Counted from the stretch's first letter, positions 13,478-33,053 are shown. The stretch: DNA of 64,000 nucleotides from Vitellaria paradoxa (GCA_019916065.1 CM034240.1:49686372-49750371); one strand, 5' to 3'. Made by a program: numbers and translations. The notes: a model not told the origin generated them from the sequence alone.

Positions 13478-14096
13478 TAAAATTCAATGATGCGATTAAT
13501 TTAAAAAAAAAAAAAAAAAAAAGAAGAAGAAGAAGAAGAAGAAGACTTGGAAGTCCTTTTTTGCAATGTGAAATCCCTAGAGTGAATAAACAATTACTAA
13601 CCAAAAAACAAAGATAACAATATATAAATTAACAAAATAATAAAAATAAACATTTCAATAATAATATTTCAACTACTCAACTTATAAAGTGAGATTAATA
13701 AGAACAATTTTATGATTCTAAATCCAATTGGAGTGGGGGGCAAGAAATTCTATCCTAACCTCATCCCAAATCCTATGGGATTTTTTAATTTTTTCCATGG
13801 CCCCAACCCCATAAGAAAAGAATCAGATCGAATTCATTGCTTTTACCTCCCATTGCTAACTAGTTGACATTGAAACAACATTTCATATCCTCCCTCTTTC
13901 TAACAAATGTATATATATATGCCCTGAGGATCTACCAAAAATGAGGCAATTTATATGTGCAAAGATAATATTATTTTACCAAGAAAGTGTAACCAAAGAT
14001 AATATCATTCTCATCACTTGTTCTGATATATGTTTTTGAATATATACCTCTACTCATATACAAAATTCTGAGTACTGCTGATCCGATTCAAGATAG

Positions 14097-17000
14097 CTAG
14101 TAACCTAACCAGGTAGACGGTATTGGCTGAAATTTATGTTTTGCACACGCCAATACGTCGTAATAGTCCTCGGGGTTGAAGCAGTCGCGAAAATCTGTGA
14201 AGAGCTTCTCAAACACCCTCCATTGGACTTTTTGTGATCTTGTGTATGGGTAGGGTAGAAAAACCTGAAGACAATTAGTACACCATATATCAAGCATAAT
14301 TGGCATTGTCAAGGACAAGTATTTCTGCAAATAATAGATGGAGAAATCACAAAATGCCACCATTGCAAGTATCATCTCAAACCAACGAAACAGTAGAAGA
14401 TAGAGAAGGGGGTGATGGGGGGAGCTCATGTTTGCGTTGCAGCAGCACCACGTTTGATGAAAGCAGTTTCAACTATGTGCCCTCTAGTATGTGCATGCAT
14501 ATATGTGCGTGCAACAGCAGTTCCGGACAATTCAAGAGCAACCACCGTAGCCAATGAATGCTTGACATCTAACATCAGCTCATTCTCAATAGATCAGTGA
14601 TCAATCATAGGTTTGACTTAAGGAGTCTACTTTTTTTTTCATTTCATTCGAGAATGAAACTGATATCTGTTTGAGTACCTCAGTGATGGAGCCAGGAATT
14701 TACTATCTATTTTCCTAGGCTTTTTTTTTTTGGGGGGGGGGGTGAGGGGGAACGCAAAAGCTCTAAAAAAATTATCATAGTAAAAAGATGGGTAGTTTGA
14801 GAAGTGAGGCAACCTCTCCCCCTCTCAATATATATAATTTAATTGAAAAATATAAAAACTAACGGCATTTTTTTATTTTTTGGAAGGGCATGACTCCCCA
14901 TTGTCTCAATGTAACTCCGTCCCTAAGTCCTTAGATCAGGTAGTTTATTGTCTTGAGCAAGCTAGTAATGACATTCATGCAAGGCAAGATAGGAAAACAG
15001 CCACAGTGGTCTCCAGTCACTATCTCAGGTTTCTTGTCACACAATCTTCCCCATCCTATTCCACCAACTATATTCACATACATCCATTTAAGATATAAGA
15101 TTAAACTAGATATAAATCACTCAACACAATTTTAACTATTAGAGCAATTAAATAATAGAAAGACCAGATGATGTAAAATTTTGCTTACTTCTCCCTCTAG
15201 TGCCAGACGCTTAAGCAAACAAAATGTCTTCTCATTTTCTTCCAAATTGTCAATAACAGCTAACCAGATTTGAGAAGCAAGCTCATGAGCCTTGTCACGC
15301 GATTTGCCACATGCAATAAACTGATCTGCTAAAAAGCAAGTGATCCAAGTTAAAATTGTACCCGAAACAATCAAGTTGAGGTCGATGAAGAATAACAATT
15401 AGGAAACATCAACAAATACAGTTATTCTCAATGAAGCAGCCAGTTTCCACCATCGCACTACATTTAAGATAATGACTAATAAATTAACACTTCTTGCGAA
15501 TCCATTTAAGTGGGAATGCCAGAACAACCGAGCGGTGCCCCAATCACTTGAGCATTCAGATTCACAAGTATGGATTCCATTTCATGGTAGTGGTAATGAT
15601 AAAATCAGAGAGAGCTAGAGAGCAAGCCACAGAGAGAGAAGAAGAAAGGGGAGGGAAGTAAACAACTCAAGGGCTGTTCATTCTTAAAAATTCAACTCAT
15701 CATAATCTGCCATACAAAACCAACATTCAAGGTATAAATAGGAAAACACAAAGGCAAGCCAAGAGTCTACACTAGGGCAAGCCAACAGACTAACCTACCA
15801 AGAGTCTTATTCAAACCAATAATCCAAGGGGGATGTCCCATCAACTCTCTCGGTTTAGAAAGAAATTCGACTTCATCGACTGAAACCACGTGCTCCTGCT
15901 GTCAATCATCATGCCACAAACAAAGCAGGTGTGCAACCTTCTTCTAGGGCTCAAGAATACGCGCAAGGGTGGTTTGAGCCTAGTGTCTCCACCAATTCTC
16001 CTAGAACTTTTTTTTTGGGGGGGGGGGGGACTCAATTTTGGCAAGAGATCCTACTAACCCCAGTTGAATTCCAATAAAACTGAATCAAACTGTGGAAGGG
16101 ACACTACTATAGGGAAGACCAAATCCCATAGGACATTGTAGGGATTAGGATGGGGCATATAATAGCGAAAAGAAAAGAGGTAGAGAATGGAGAAAGCTAG
16201 AGAAGAAGAAGAAGAAGAAGAAGTTGAGGATGAAGGAAAAAAACCAGCTCATGGCTTATTCATTCTAAATAATCAATCCGTAGTAGCCTACCATACAAAA
16301 GAAAAGGGTTCGGTAGCAATCGTAGATGTAGGGCAGTAAAAAGTATAATGGAAATCAACGAGTCTCTCACCTTTCTCGCCAAAAAGGATTATTATTCTTC
16401 ACAAAATTACAAATTCCAAAAGCAGTTGTTGGAAAAAGCAAAAGCAAAGTCAAGAACACACCTATGATGGTCCCATGAAGTATACCAGCTGGAGGAGGCA
16501 TGGTAGAAATTTCAAGCTGCTCCTTCAAAAACATATAAGCATGGCCCGAAATCTCATCTAATTCATCATCAAGTGAAAACATGTGCTTGCTGATATATAA
16601 AGCAGTATACCTCCTGAATAATAGACAGATATCATTAGAATGTACTCTTTTTGACCAAGCAACTTAAAATCTTAAAGTAGAGGAGACAAATTTAACTGGA
16701 GCAAATCTCAGAAAGGAGGAGAATTTCAGACATTTTTGATCTACAAATAGAAGGATCCAAGATAAGTTAAAATAATGTAACAGTGTTCTGTTGCTTGTTG
16801 AAGCTCATAAAAGATGCATGAATATATTACATCTCAGGCTGAAAGATAAGTGCATCATCAAACAAACTGTAGCTTACTTGTAGGTTTCAATTGTTCCTTT
16901 AGAATTCATCCAGAATATTAAAAAAAATGTTCAGTTTCCAGCCATGTGAAATGAGTTAGCCTTCAGTTGGATGACCATAAGGTTGAAATCCAAGGATAAT

Positions 17001-17523
17001 CAACTTCAAAAAAAAAAAAAAAAGGAAAAGTGGCAAATATAGGAAAACTTTCATGGAGACAGAGAGAACAAAATAGAACAAGTGGACTTTTCAAATGCAA
17101 ACTAATTTTCATCATGGCCACTAAGTGATTAATAACATCATAAAAAAAATAAAAGAAAAAAGTAAATAATGCTTACATATTTGGGGTAAAAATTGTTTTC
17201 AGTGATATCCCAAAATTTTATAAACTTCCTATATTCTTGGTGACCAAATGCCAAATAGAGAGAGAGAGAGAGAGAGAGTGCTACTTTTTGCTCATTCCTT
17301 GAGGGATAGGGCCAGGCCACCTTTTAGCATGGCCAGCCAAAGGAAAATTCCTGAGCAGGGCAGCATGCCAAAAACATTCTTCCCGAAATAGGTTAGCCCA
17401 CTGTTTCTTCACGCAAGATAGTTGCACCCATTCTGAGATGGGAACCCGGATGAAGATTTCTATTAGTAAATGATCTGGAAGCTTCCCAAAAGGAGTGTCA
17501 GCAAGTTTACTATGATCTGTCAT
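14097..17523 (-). CDS. F-box protein
   Basis: Four coding exons on the minus strand: 17523-17285, 16613-16462, 15325-15189 and 14264-14097. The introns are GT-AG and the frame closes at 232 codons (231 residues plus TAG). Residues ~13-55 form an F-box (GKLPDHLLIEIFIRVP...WVQLSCVKKQWANLF), expected to bind SKP1/ASK in an SCF ubiquitin ligase. Exon 2 carries SLDDELDEISGHAYMFLKEQ, exon 3 DQFIACGKSRDKAHELAS, and exon 4 a C-terminal block VQWRVFEKLFTDFRDCF ending in WLGY. This layout matches a small, conserved plant F-box family without kelch or LRR repeats; its substrate is unknown. The coding ATG at 17523 follows an acceptor (CAG at 17543-17541), so a non-coding first exon lies upstream, probably near 19029-19200. 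Confidence 0.9.
15608..16300. repeat. Pair of direct repeats in an F-box gene intron
   Basis: Two related segments, about 15608-15720 and 16178-16300, share the order: AG-rich tract with GCTAGAGA, a (GAA/GA)n stretch, a GGCTNTTCATTCT word, and a CATACAAAA end. Between them is a GC-richer stretch with a T(9)G(13) homopolymer junction at 16008-16029. They may be degenerate terminal repeats of an old retroelement. No reverse transcriptase or other domain is readable. Confidence 0.4.
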
Positions 17524-19028
17524 TAGGCTATGGAACGATGCTGAAAACACCAGTGACCAAAAAGTGTTAAAAGCCATGGTAGCCACAAAAGACAAGTATT
17601 CGCTAAGACAACAAGGTCCAACCATCACAACAAAATAGAAGGCATCCAAATTAGTGAAAACAATCCACACAATAAAATGAGGAAAATCATTAGAGTAGAT
17701 TGAATAGGAAGGAAAAATAACAAGAGAATGAGCCAATTAGGTAAAGCATTTCACAGGAACCATGATGACTTGCTGCTGTTATACCGAAATCACTGTCAAC
17801 AGCTCTGTTTGTTCTACGAAAGTCATGTTAATGCTCAAATTCACTATTGTTGTACGTTGATTCGTCTGTTTATAAAATTGTTCAGCAACATATCCAAGAG
17901 ATGTTACATAACTATTCTAAATATATGATGTATTCATGTCGGATGCCTGATACTTGGAGAATGGTATAATATATGTGTCCCATTCCCATACATCCAAATG
18001 AACATATTTAGCAATTCAATTTTAGCACATAAATACGTATAAAACTTATATTTTTTATGCATAAAAGACTCTAATGGCACCTTATAAATATCATATTATC
18101 CTGTGAAATAAAATAATTGTATTAAATATAAAAATATTTTTCCGTATTCCCATATCCTAAGTAAGAGAATTAATAGATCCTACACATACCCATACCTGAG
18201 TTCATGTAATATAGTCTCAAAAGACTATTTTTTTTTTTTTTTTAAGAGAAACCCCTCTGAAAGAACATACAAAAGTCATAACAATCCTTTTTTTTGGTCA
18301 AACATGAAGACTAATCCATTCAACAACCGCAGTTGTTTCTTTTAACAACTAAATGTTTCTTTCCTAGCCAAAGTATAAAAACAGCTTAAATCTGTTACAT
18401 TTGCATACCTGATCTTTCTCAAACTGCTCTAGTTTAGTTCTTTCTCTCTCTCTCTCTCTCTCTCTCCCCGTTAAATGAAATCTTAGCTCAAATTTAGAAT
18501 ATCAACACAAAATAAGGGAATTGGTGTAAAAATCATTTTTTCCCACAAATTTATCAAAAAAATAAAAAACCATGTTTTCCACAAAACCTGACATTGCATA
18601 GATTGTAAAACGGGCTATGGAACTACTTTGAAAGAGAAACTAACATTACCCAGAACTTAGTTTGGAGAAAGTCAAATCAAAACCCTTTTATTTTTATTTT
18701 TTGAAAGGTAAATAACAATGATTTATTTGATCTAGTGAATACAGTTCATGCCGGTCCGCACCCACAAACTGGAAATAAAAGGGAAAAAGAGGGGGGGAAG
18801 AAATAATGGAATGAGATTAAAATAATTAAGAGAAATACAAACATAGAGGCGAGCAAATTACAATTTGAACAAATATAAACGAGGAGAAGTTATTTTCCAG
18901 GAAACCCATATTAAATATGAAATGAAAACATGGTAGTTTGAAGAACATTCAATTAAATGATTTTGAACAGAGAGATGAAATTAGGATGAATTCCAGCAGA
19001 TGAAATAAAGCAAACACCGAATCTATAC

Positions 19029-19200
19029 CTGAGAGAAGGAGGCGAGCAAAGCAGACAGGGAGGCCACTATCTTTCAAACCTTGCAACTCCCAGAGATAGA
19101 GAGAGAGACGCCAGAGAGAGAGAGAGAGAGAGAGAGAGACGCCAGCTGGTGCCTGGTGGAGTTCGTAAATCCATATTGATAATTGTCTGTCACCTCTTTC
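19029..19200 (-). promoter_or_regulatory. Probable non-coding first exon of the F-box gene
   Basis: Reading the minus strand, a less AT-biased, CT-rich stretch ends in a good donor, TCTCTCAG followed by GTATAG, at 19029/19028. It could splice to the acceptor before 17540. It contains two (CT)n runs, each flanked by a GGCGTC copy. It has no supported coding capacity. This is an inference from splice signals and composition. Confidence 0.4.
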
Positions 19201-20152
19201 CTTTCCAGCGTAGCGGGTATAGTATGTACCCAAACCCTGTTCGCATCCGGATCCGATTAGCCTGGAATGGATATAATAAAGGTAAAAAACACCTTCCTTT
19301 CCTTATTATTTAGATAATTATACTTACTACCTAAAACATTTCAAAATTACAGTCTTTTTTATTTTAAAATATTATTGACATTGATTCATTTTGATAGAAT
19401 TGATCAATAAAACTTAATAGAAAATTATAATTTGAACTTATCCAAAAAAAAATATGATTTTATGAAAATAATAAAAAAACATTAAAATAGTATAAAAATA
19501 TAATTTAAAATACTTTTACACCCATTAATCAATTAATGGAGATTAATTAGCCACCCCATTTCAATGCATTCATTGTCACTCACCTCCACTCTTAACAGGA
19601 TAAATTTTTGCATCATCTCTTATTTCCTTATTTTCCTTTCATTCATCTCCTCCCAGAGGCTGCTGGGCAATAAACTTCCAAGCAACCAATCAATTGGGTT
19701 TGTTTGGAAAAAAAAAATATTTTTTAAAAATTTGTCGTGATATTTGACTCTTTTCAAAAAAATTACAACTATGTTTTGGTTAATAAATTTTAAATATGTT
19801 ATTCATATTTATTCAAAAAAATATAAAAAAATAATTATAGACATCAATTTTTTTACTTGAAAGTATCTTTTCCCTTCAAGAACTTAATCATGTTGGTCAG
19901 TGGATTTGCTCCCTAATACAAGTTCAAATTCACGACTTAAATTGAAGATGTGATTGAGAAATCAGTCACGTATCTCCCAATATTTACTCACTGACTACGT
20001 GACTTGTTAAACATTACAATAAGCTTGTGGGGTTGGAGTTAAAAAAAAATAGCTTTTTTATTATTTTTGTGAATACAAAAGCAAATATAAAAGTTTACGT
20101 ACATAAGTACTTTTGGGAACATATTTTTTATTCTTTTGATAAATACAAATAA

Positions 20153-20509
20153 GGGTCGATTTGGCATACAATATTTTTCTAAAAAATTCTATAAATCTCT
20201 AACAACCCTTCCACCTCTAATTTTTTTGCCATCATTAATTTTAAAAAATTCTAATATTTCACTAAAAAAAAAAAATTGAAAGTAGGTTAACCAAATGTGT
20301 AAATTTTTTGTACAATCATATTCTTTGTGTCAAAAGCTTTCAAACGAGTACCATTGTTGTTATTTTTTATAATTTTTTTGAATCCGTGAGAATGAATTTA
20401 AAAAATCGTTTCCACGATTTACTTCTTTTCAGAAAAAAATGGTGCCAAATTTAATTTCAAATCATATTTTATCTCAATTTATCTTATTTTTTCTTACTTT
20501 AACGGAACC
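20153..20509. mobile_element. Tourist-like MITE, copy 1 of a direct pair
   Basis: The element is 357 bp and flanked by TAA at 20150-20152 and 20510-20512. The left end is GGGTCGATTTGGCATAC and the reverse-complemented right end is GGTTCCGTTAAAGTAAG. The interior is collinear with 20892-21238, sharing for example ACCAAATGTGTAAATTTTTT and TTTCAAACGAGTAC. Confidence 0.7.
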
Positions 20510-20891
20510 TAACATACATTAAAAAAAACAAAAAAAGTGTATGGTCAAAAAAGTCAAAAAACTAAAAAAACTAAAAAAATGATTTTTAATAATTCCCAAA
20601 CATGAGTAAATGAACCGGAAAACATCCGTACACCAAACAACAGATAAACAAAAGTGTATGTATTGGGCCGTTTAGAACTTTGTAAATTTCTACAAAATTT
20701 ACGAAGAGTATGTTTGGCATCTAAAAAAAAAAATTCTAAAAATTTTTATCACATTAATTTTTTTTATTTCACTACACGTATTATAAATTTATAACTTTCA
20801 CTTTTTATCACCATAAATAATACCAAAATTTAATTTTTTTTATTACTTATGACATAAATTATAAAATTATAACTTTTCAAATTTACACTAA

Positions 20892-21238
20892 GACCCCGTT
20901 TGACCAAATGAACAACATCTATAAATCTCCAACAACCTCTCTATCTCTAATTTTTTCGCCATTACAAATTTCAAAAAATTCTAATATTTCGTTAAAAAAA
21001 TAAAAAATTTAGAAGTAAATTAACCAAATGTGTAAATTTTTTATATAATCATATTTTTCGTGTCAAAAACTTTCAAACGAGTACTATTGTCGTTATTTTT
21101 GTGAATTTTTTTAAATTCATGAGAATAGATTTGAAAAAGTATTCTCACGGTTTCAACTTTTTCATAAAAAAAAAAATCAAAATCAACCTCAAACCACATT
21201 TTATCTCAATTTATCTTATTCTTACTCCAAAGGGGACC
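20892..21238. mobile_element. Tourist-like MITE, copy 2 of a direct pair
   Basis: The element is 347 bp and flanked by TAA at 20889-20891 and 21239-21241. The left end is GACCCCGTTTGACC and the reverse-complemented right end is GGTCCCCTTTGGAGTAAG. It is the same orientation and family as 20153-20509, and each copy has its own target duplication. This points to two insertions rather than one tandem duplication. Confidence 0.7.
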
Positions 21239-21348
21239 TAATTTATATAGATTTAAACACATCGTTGATACAAAAAATTGATAGAATGGCAGAGGGGAGC
21301 AACGGCAGCCATTTGAGCAAACACTAGAATAAAATTGTTTGTCCAGGC

Positions 21349-22143
21349 CTAGGACAGTCTTCTACTCCGGTTATTCAGCAGCTTCTTCAAAAGCGATTCA
21401 CGTCCCGGAAAGGGACTCCTCCTATTTCCCCTCCGGTCTTCCTCATTCCCACTCCCAAACATCACCTCATCCTCTCCGATCCTCTCCGCTGCAAACCCGA
21501 CCTTCGTGTCGGCGCTCCTCTTTGCCCTCACTCTTTCCCTTCTCTCTCTCCGCCTCTTCGATTCTTCTCCATCACAACTACGGCAATCGACTTTCTCTCT
21601 CTTCATCAACCCCAATTCTCTCTTCTCCGAAACCCTCCTCGGGATTCGTCCCCCTCTCGACGTCCCCAGCAGCCCAAAATCGATCCTGCCCCAGCCCACC
21701 TTGTCCTCGTTGTCCCAGCCGAACCTCTCGCTGATCTCAAGCAATTCAGGCACCACGCCGTCAGATCTCGCCGTCGACGACGACGACGACCGGGAAGAGA
21801 CGTCGCCGTTCAGGACTTTCTCAGCGGACTCCCACTCGATTCGGTCCCTGTAAACCGGGTCGCCGAGGACTTCGTCGGCGAGCTTGGCCCAATCTTCGAA
21901 GTCGCGAGCTCTGAGGTTGTCGGAGACCCACCTGAGGTAGCTCGACGGTAGGGTTCCGAGCATTTTGCCCTTGTGTTTCCCGAAATCTATGACTCGGTCA
22001 CGCGCTGGGACTGCTCTTGCTGAGATTCGGGTGGGGATTTGGATTCTGGGTTTGAGAGAGAGTGAGAGTTTGTTCGACCTGTGAAGGAGGGGAGAATGAG
22101 AGGTGAGGCTACTGATACTAAGCTGCAGGACCACGGATTTCAT
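21349..22143 (-). CDS. DUF3820-domain protein, probably plastid-targeted
   Basis: An intronless 264-residue protein running from ATG at 22143-22141 to TAG at 21351-21349. The first ~45 residues are rich in Ser, Leu and Arg with almost no acidic residues, typical of a chloroplast transit peptide. Residues ~51-85 (VIDFGKHKGKMLGTLPSSYL and RWVSDNLRARDFEDWAKLAD) match the short DUF3820 domain, known from bacterial proteins of uncertain role and from plastid proteins of plants. The remaining ~170 residues are low-complexity: a Ser-rich linker at about 115-130 and a strongly basic Arg/Glu/Lys-rich tail. The segment is much GC-richer than its flanks, which gives long open frames on the opposite strand; I treat those as shadows. 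No biochemical function can be assigned. Confidence 0.85.
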   Translation of the reverse strand: MKSVVLQLSISSLTSHSPLLHRSNKLSLSLKPRIQIPTRISARAVPARDRVIDFGKHKGKMLGTLPSSYLRWVSDNLRARDFEDWAKLADEVLGDPVYRDRIEWESAEKVLNGDVSSRSSSSSTARSDGVVPELLEISERFGWDNEDKVGWGRIDFGLLGTSRGGRIPRRVSEKRELGLMKREKVDCRSCDGEESKRRRERRERVRAKRSADTKVGFAAERIGEDEVMFGSGNEEDRRGNRRSPFPGRESLLKKLLNNRSRRLS

Positions 22144-23331
22144 GATGTTGAAGATGAGATGGAGATTAGAGAGAGAAGGATGAGATGGAGAGAAGCGTTC
22201 GACCGTTTAAAACATAGACAAAATTTGAACCTAATTTAAAGCCTTTTCTTTAAAAATAATAATAATAAATAAAATACAAAGTTGGCTTCATAAATTAAAA
22301 TATATCTTAAAACATCAGATAATTTTTATTAGATTTGATTAAATTTTATTTGAACTATATTTAAAACATTAAAAAATTTAAATTCAACATATTTTAAAAT
22401 TTGATAAAATTTTTAAATTGAGAGATTAAGTGTGTATTTGTAGTGTCAGTTTTGATAGCAAATTTTAAATTTTTAAATTTTCTTTAATTTTTTTGTGCCA
22501 AAAGTTTTTTATTTTTAACAGTTTTATCAAATTTTTTAATTTTTATTTAATTTTTTAACTTTTTATCAATTTAAGAGGTGTGTTGAGAAGAAAAGTGAAA
22601 TATATAAAAATTAAATCTTACTGCTCATCCTGTTTTGATTATTTATATCAAGGGTGAAAACACAATACTTGTATAATTATTTATTCTAATTCCTTATATT
22701 TTTATTTTTTATTTTGAATATTTTCTTTCCTTTTCCTATATTTCTCATCTCTGTAATAAATTAAATTTGGAAGAAACAAATGAAAAAAATTAACTAAGTG
22801 GAAAACTATATGAAAAATAGCGAGAGAGACATCAAGATTTGTGCTTTTTTTTTTAACATACTAATGCATAAGATTTGAATATTAAATTTATGACGGATAA
22901 ATGAAGGGATAGAGAGCCACAATTTGGAATAGGGAATTTTAGAATACGACTGGTATTTTTAGAATAAGAAATATCAGGCTTACCCAAATTAATCCTGATT
23001 ATAAGTATTCAATTGATATTACTTAATTATTATCTAAATTACTATCACAAATTACTAATTTATTGGATACCTGACTAGATATTACTTAATTAATCATAAA
23101 AAATACTCGATTACCGATCCAAATCGTTGAATAGCTCAATTAACTACTTATATTTAAAGATAATGAGTACCTGATTATTCAATAAATATCTGATTATTTG
23201 ATGGATTAAAAGATGATAATCAATTAAAAGTATTCATCGAGCACCTATCTGATCCATATATTTTTTACCCGATGGATTTAGAAATAATAAAGGTAATAAT
23301 CAACCCCAATGTGATGCATTGCCATTACTTA

Positions 23332-23572
23332 GGCTTAGTTTGGGAAGAAAGTTCGTTAACTTATTTTTAGCTAACTGAAAATATGCTAGCTAAATTTATG
23401 TTTGGAAAGGAAAAAAAAAGTGACTTTTTTTGACACGGAAAGATAATTTTTGTTAATTTGACATTTTTATCTTTAAAAGTTTAAAAGAAAATTAAAATAT
23501 AAGAGGGTAAAATTGAACAAATACTGTTGAAACTAAAAAAACCGGCTACTTGCCGGGTTTCCAAACGGACCC
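23332..23572. mobile_element. Tourist-like MITE
   Basis: The element is 241 bp and flanked by TTA on both sides (23329-23331 and 23573-23575). The left end is GGCTTAGTTTGGGAAG and the reverse-complemented right end is GGGTCCGTTTGGAAACC. It is from the same family as 13218-13477. Confidence 0.75.
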
Positions 23573-24545
23573 TTAAGTCCAATTCTTTGTACCTATACAA
23601 CGGGTATCTATGGATCTAACACGGGACGACCCGCTAGGCTTGTGCACTCCTACGCGAATGGGTCGGGTTTTCAAATTTGTAGTGCCAATCCCAAAAGTGA
23701 GATCAACTGTCAAAACATACAGCCCATGGCCCTTGTTCTCCTCCCTTCCCTGGTTCACGTCAGTTCATACAAAAGCAGATTATGGGCCGTTTGGAGGCTC
23801 AAAAATTAGAAAAAAATTTAAAAGTTATATTTTATAATTTTTAGTGTGTTTGGTAGAATTATAATTTTTCTCATTTTTTACTTTACTACAATAAAAAATA
23901 AAACTAGAAGTTTTATCAAACACATAAAAATTGTTACTTTTTATTCTGCTACAGTAAAAAAAATTTACCAAACAATAATAACAATAATTTTTTATTTTTT
24001 ATATTTTTTTTACCTTACGAAGGTTTTTTTTTATTTTTAATATTTTATTTATAAAGCAAAATAATAACAATAATTTTCAGTAGGCCCACCAACGAGGACA
24101 GTTTTGTCTTCTGCGTGGCAGGGAAATTTCACTTTGATTGAGCCTATACCATATGTTAGAGGGTGTTTCTAAGCCCACGTGAATAGATTTTTATTTATAA
24201 TAATGGGTGCAGCGACAAAATTGAGGGTATACATCCAGAATAAGCTACTGACTAACAAAATGGCATAATGAGGGACAATATATAAAGGCAACTTAAATAC
24301 AATTTTTAGTATTTTTTAATATTTTTTTGGATTAAAAACAACTTAGCGAAAAGGATAAAATTCTTTAAAGTTTAATTAAAACCAAAAATTAGTTTTTTTG
24401 TTTTTTGCATGAATCAAAAAATATGTTATGCTACAATTACAAATATACTCTTGAGTTCTCTTCATTTTTGTACATAAAAGGGATAAAATTGATTTTTTTA
24501 AACCAAAAATAAACAATAGAAATCAATTTTTGGTCCACAATCTAA

Positions 24546-24978
24546 GGGTCTGTTTGGTGCGTTGAAAATGTGAAAAAATCTTTGAAAATATCTAAAATTT
24601 TCCAATACATTTCGCCATTCTCATAGTTCGTAAATTTCTATAAATTTATATTTATTTACACATTCAAGCAAATTTTTATAAATTTCAATAAACTTTTTGC
24701 TAACTCGAAGAATATTTTCATAAATCTCAATAATTTTTCTACAAATTACAAAAATTTTGTAACAATTTTTAATAAATTCTGATATAAAACTGTTCGAACA
24801 GACCAAAAAAATCATTCAAATGGATTCTCTCTCTAAAAAACTGACGCACAAGTCAAAAAATTTTACTATTCATATCTGAAAAGAGTAATTTGATAATTAC
24901 GCACTAAATATTATAAAAAGTTACAAAATTCATATTTTTCGTTCTTTTTTCTTATTTTTCGACTGCCTAAACGCACTG
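24546..24978. mobile_element. Tourist-like MITE
   Basis: The element is about 433 bp and flanked by TAA (24543-24545 and 24979-24981). The left end is GGGTCTGTTTGGTGCG and the reverse-complemented right end is CAGTGCGTTTAGGCAG. The interior holds repeated TTTCTACAAATT/TTTCATAAAT-type words and no coding region. Confidence 0.6.
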
Positions 24979-25189
24979 TAAATAAAAGTCGGTTTCAGAA
25001 AAATAAAAATCGAAAAAATGAAATATTTGTAATTAAATATATAAATTATAAAGAGATTAGAGAAGCAAAATCAGAAGTGAATTACTTTAGAGTCAGCCGG
25101 ATCGAGAGTGACCGATTGCTGTATGATCGACGCGGCTTCATGTGATTGGATGCACCACGAACCCTTATAATGTGCATCACAGTAAAATT

Positions 25190-25432
25190 ACAAAAGAGCC
25201 CTTCTCTCTGTATTATGCATCTATCATCATTTTACTGGGTTCACGTTCTTTCCTTCATCTTCCTTCCCCCTCTTTGGTTCGTCGCATCCGTGAAGCTCCA
25301 AATCTCTCGAATTCGTTTGGAAACGAACCCTAGTTTGCTTGACGATCTGATACTTAGAACTGAGGTTCGGATTTATCGTTCGAACCAGAATCAGTTTGAA
25401 TCTTCGGTTTCATATCTGATCCGCCTGACAAA
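25190..25432 (+). promoter_or_regulatory. 5' leader of the VHA-A gene
   Basis: A CT-rich, less AT-biased stretch directly upstream of the VHA-A start codon, typical of a plant housekeeping 5' UTR. It contains pyrimidine tracts (CCTTCATCTTCCTTCCCCCT) and an AACCCTAG telo-box-like word at about 25326. The transcription start was not determined. The long first intron (25511-26677, 1167 bp) could also carry regulatory sequence, as in many constitutive plant genes. Confidence 0.5.
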
Positions 25433-32681
<7,249 letters not shown>

Positions 32682-32920
32682 ATCAATGTTGAAATTAGAT
32701 TCACCCAGCAGGAGTTTCGATGTTGCGGGAAAAAAAGAGAAGAAAGTACCTTGGTGGTTTGCTCTGTATGAGGGGGAACCGAATGAGATTTGTTAGATCC
32801 TTTACATGCTCACTTTTATTATAATGTTTGGTCCAGGCTTGTTTTATATGGTTTGTGAAGTTATATTTTTGTAATTTCAGCTGCTCCGCTTAGTATTTAT
32901 TATTTAGCTTTACCAGAAGA

Positions 32921-32926
32921 AATAAA
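32921..32926 (+). terminator. Candidate poly(A) signal of VHA-A
   Basis: A canonical AATAAA lies 240 bases after the VHA-A stop codon, in a U-rich 3' UTR context. Plant poly(A) signals are weakly conserved, so this is only a candidate. Confidence 0.45.
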
Positions 32927-33051
32927 AGATGACTTCTTTGCTTTGTGATTTTTTTTGTTTGCACAATGATCTAATAACACCTTTTGTATGAGTTTAGTGT
33001 CTGTATTATTGTGCACAGTGCTGGTTGCAACAAATTTGGGGAGTGAAATTT

Positions 33052-33053
<2 letters not shown>

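Larger units (their letters stand above)
11101..14096. other. Intergenic spacer with TE remnants
   Basis: No gene is supported between the DUF1666 promoter side and the 3' end of the F-box gene. The spacer contains a SINE-like element, MITE copies, poly(A) and poly(T) tracts, and an (AAG)n run at about 13522-13545. All open frames here are low-complexity. Confidence 0.65.
19235..21348. other. Intergenic spacer with MITEs
   Basis: AT-rich DNA between the 5' end of the F-box gene and the 3' end of the DUF3820 gene (about 19.3-21.3 kb). Two full MITE copies are annotated separately, and a further decayed MITE-like patch lies at about 20705-20830. No open frame has protein-like composition. Confidence 0.65.
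22200..25100. other. Intergenic spacer between DUF3820 and VHA-A genes
   Basis: The two genes face away from each other, so this is a shared upstream region. It is AT-rich and contains two well-bounded MITEs. It also has a patch at 22960-23290 with recurring CCTGAT/TCTGAT words, a GC-richer patch at 23580-23760 (GGGTCGGGTTT) of unknown origin, and a single MITE-like end at about 23784 (GGGCCGTTTGGAGGCTC) with no partner. No gene is supported. Confidence 0.6.

Noticed and set aside
13514..13545. A-run plus (AAG)n tract as a possible regulatory or CRISPR-like array
   Set aside because: It is a simple microsatellite with no spacers or repeat structure. No CRISPR array is present, nor expected in a plant nuclear genome.
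18949..19233. 94-residue minus-strand frame with a Ser-Leu repeat
   Set aside because: The SLSLSLSL stretch is a translated (CT)n microsatellite. The segment is better explained as a non-coding first exon of the F-box gene.
21339..21853. Plus-strand open frames of 131 and 115 residues opposite the DUF3820 gene
   Set aside because: They are Ser/Pro/Leu-rich mirror products of the GC-rich minus-strand coding sequence, with no domain or conserved start.
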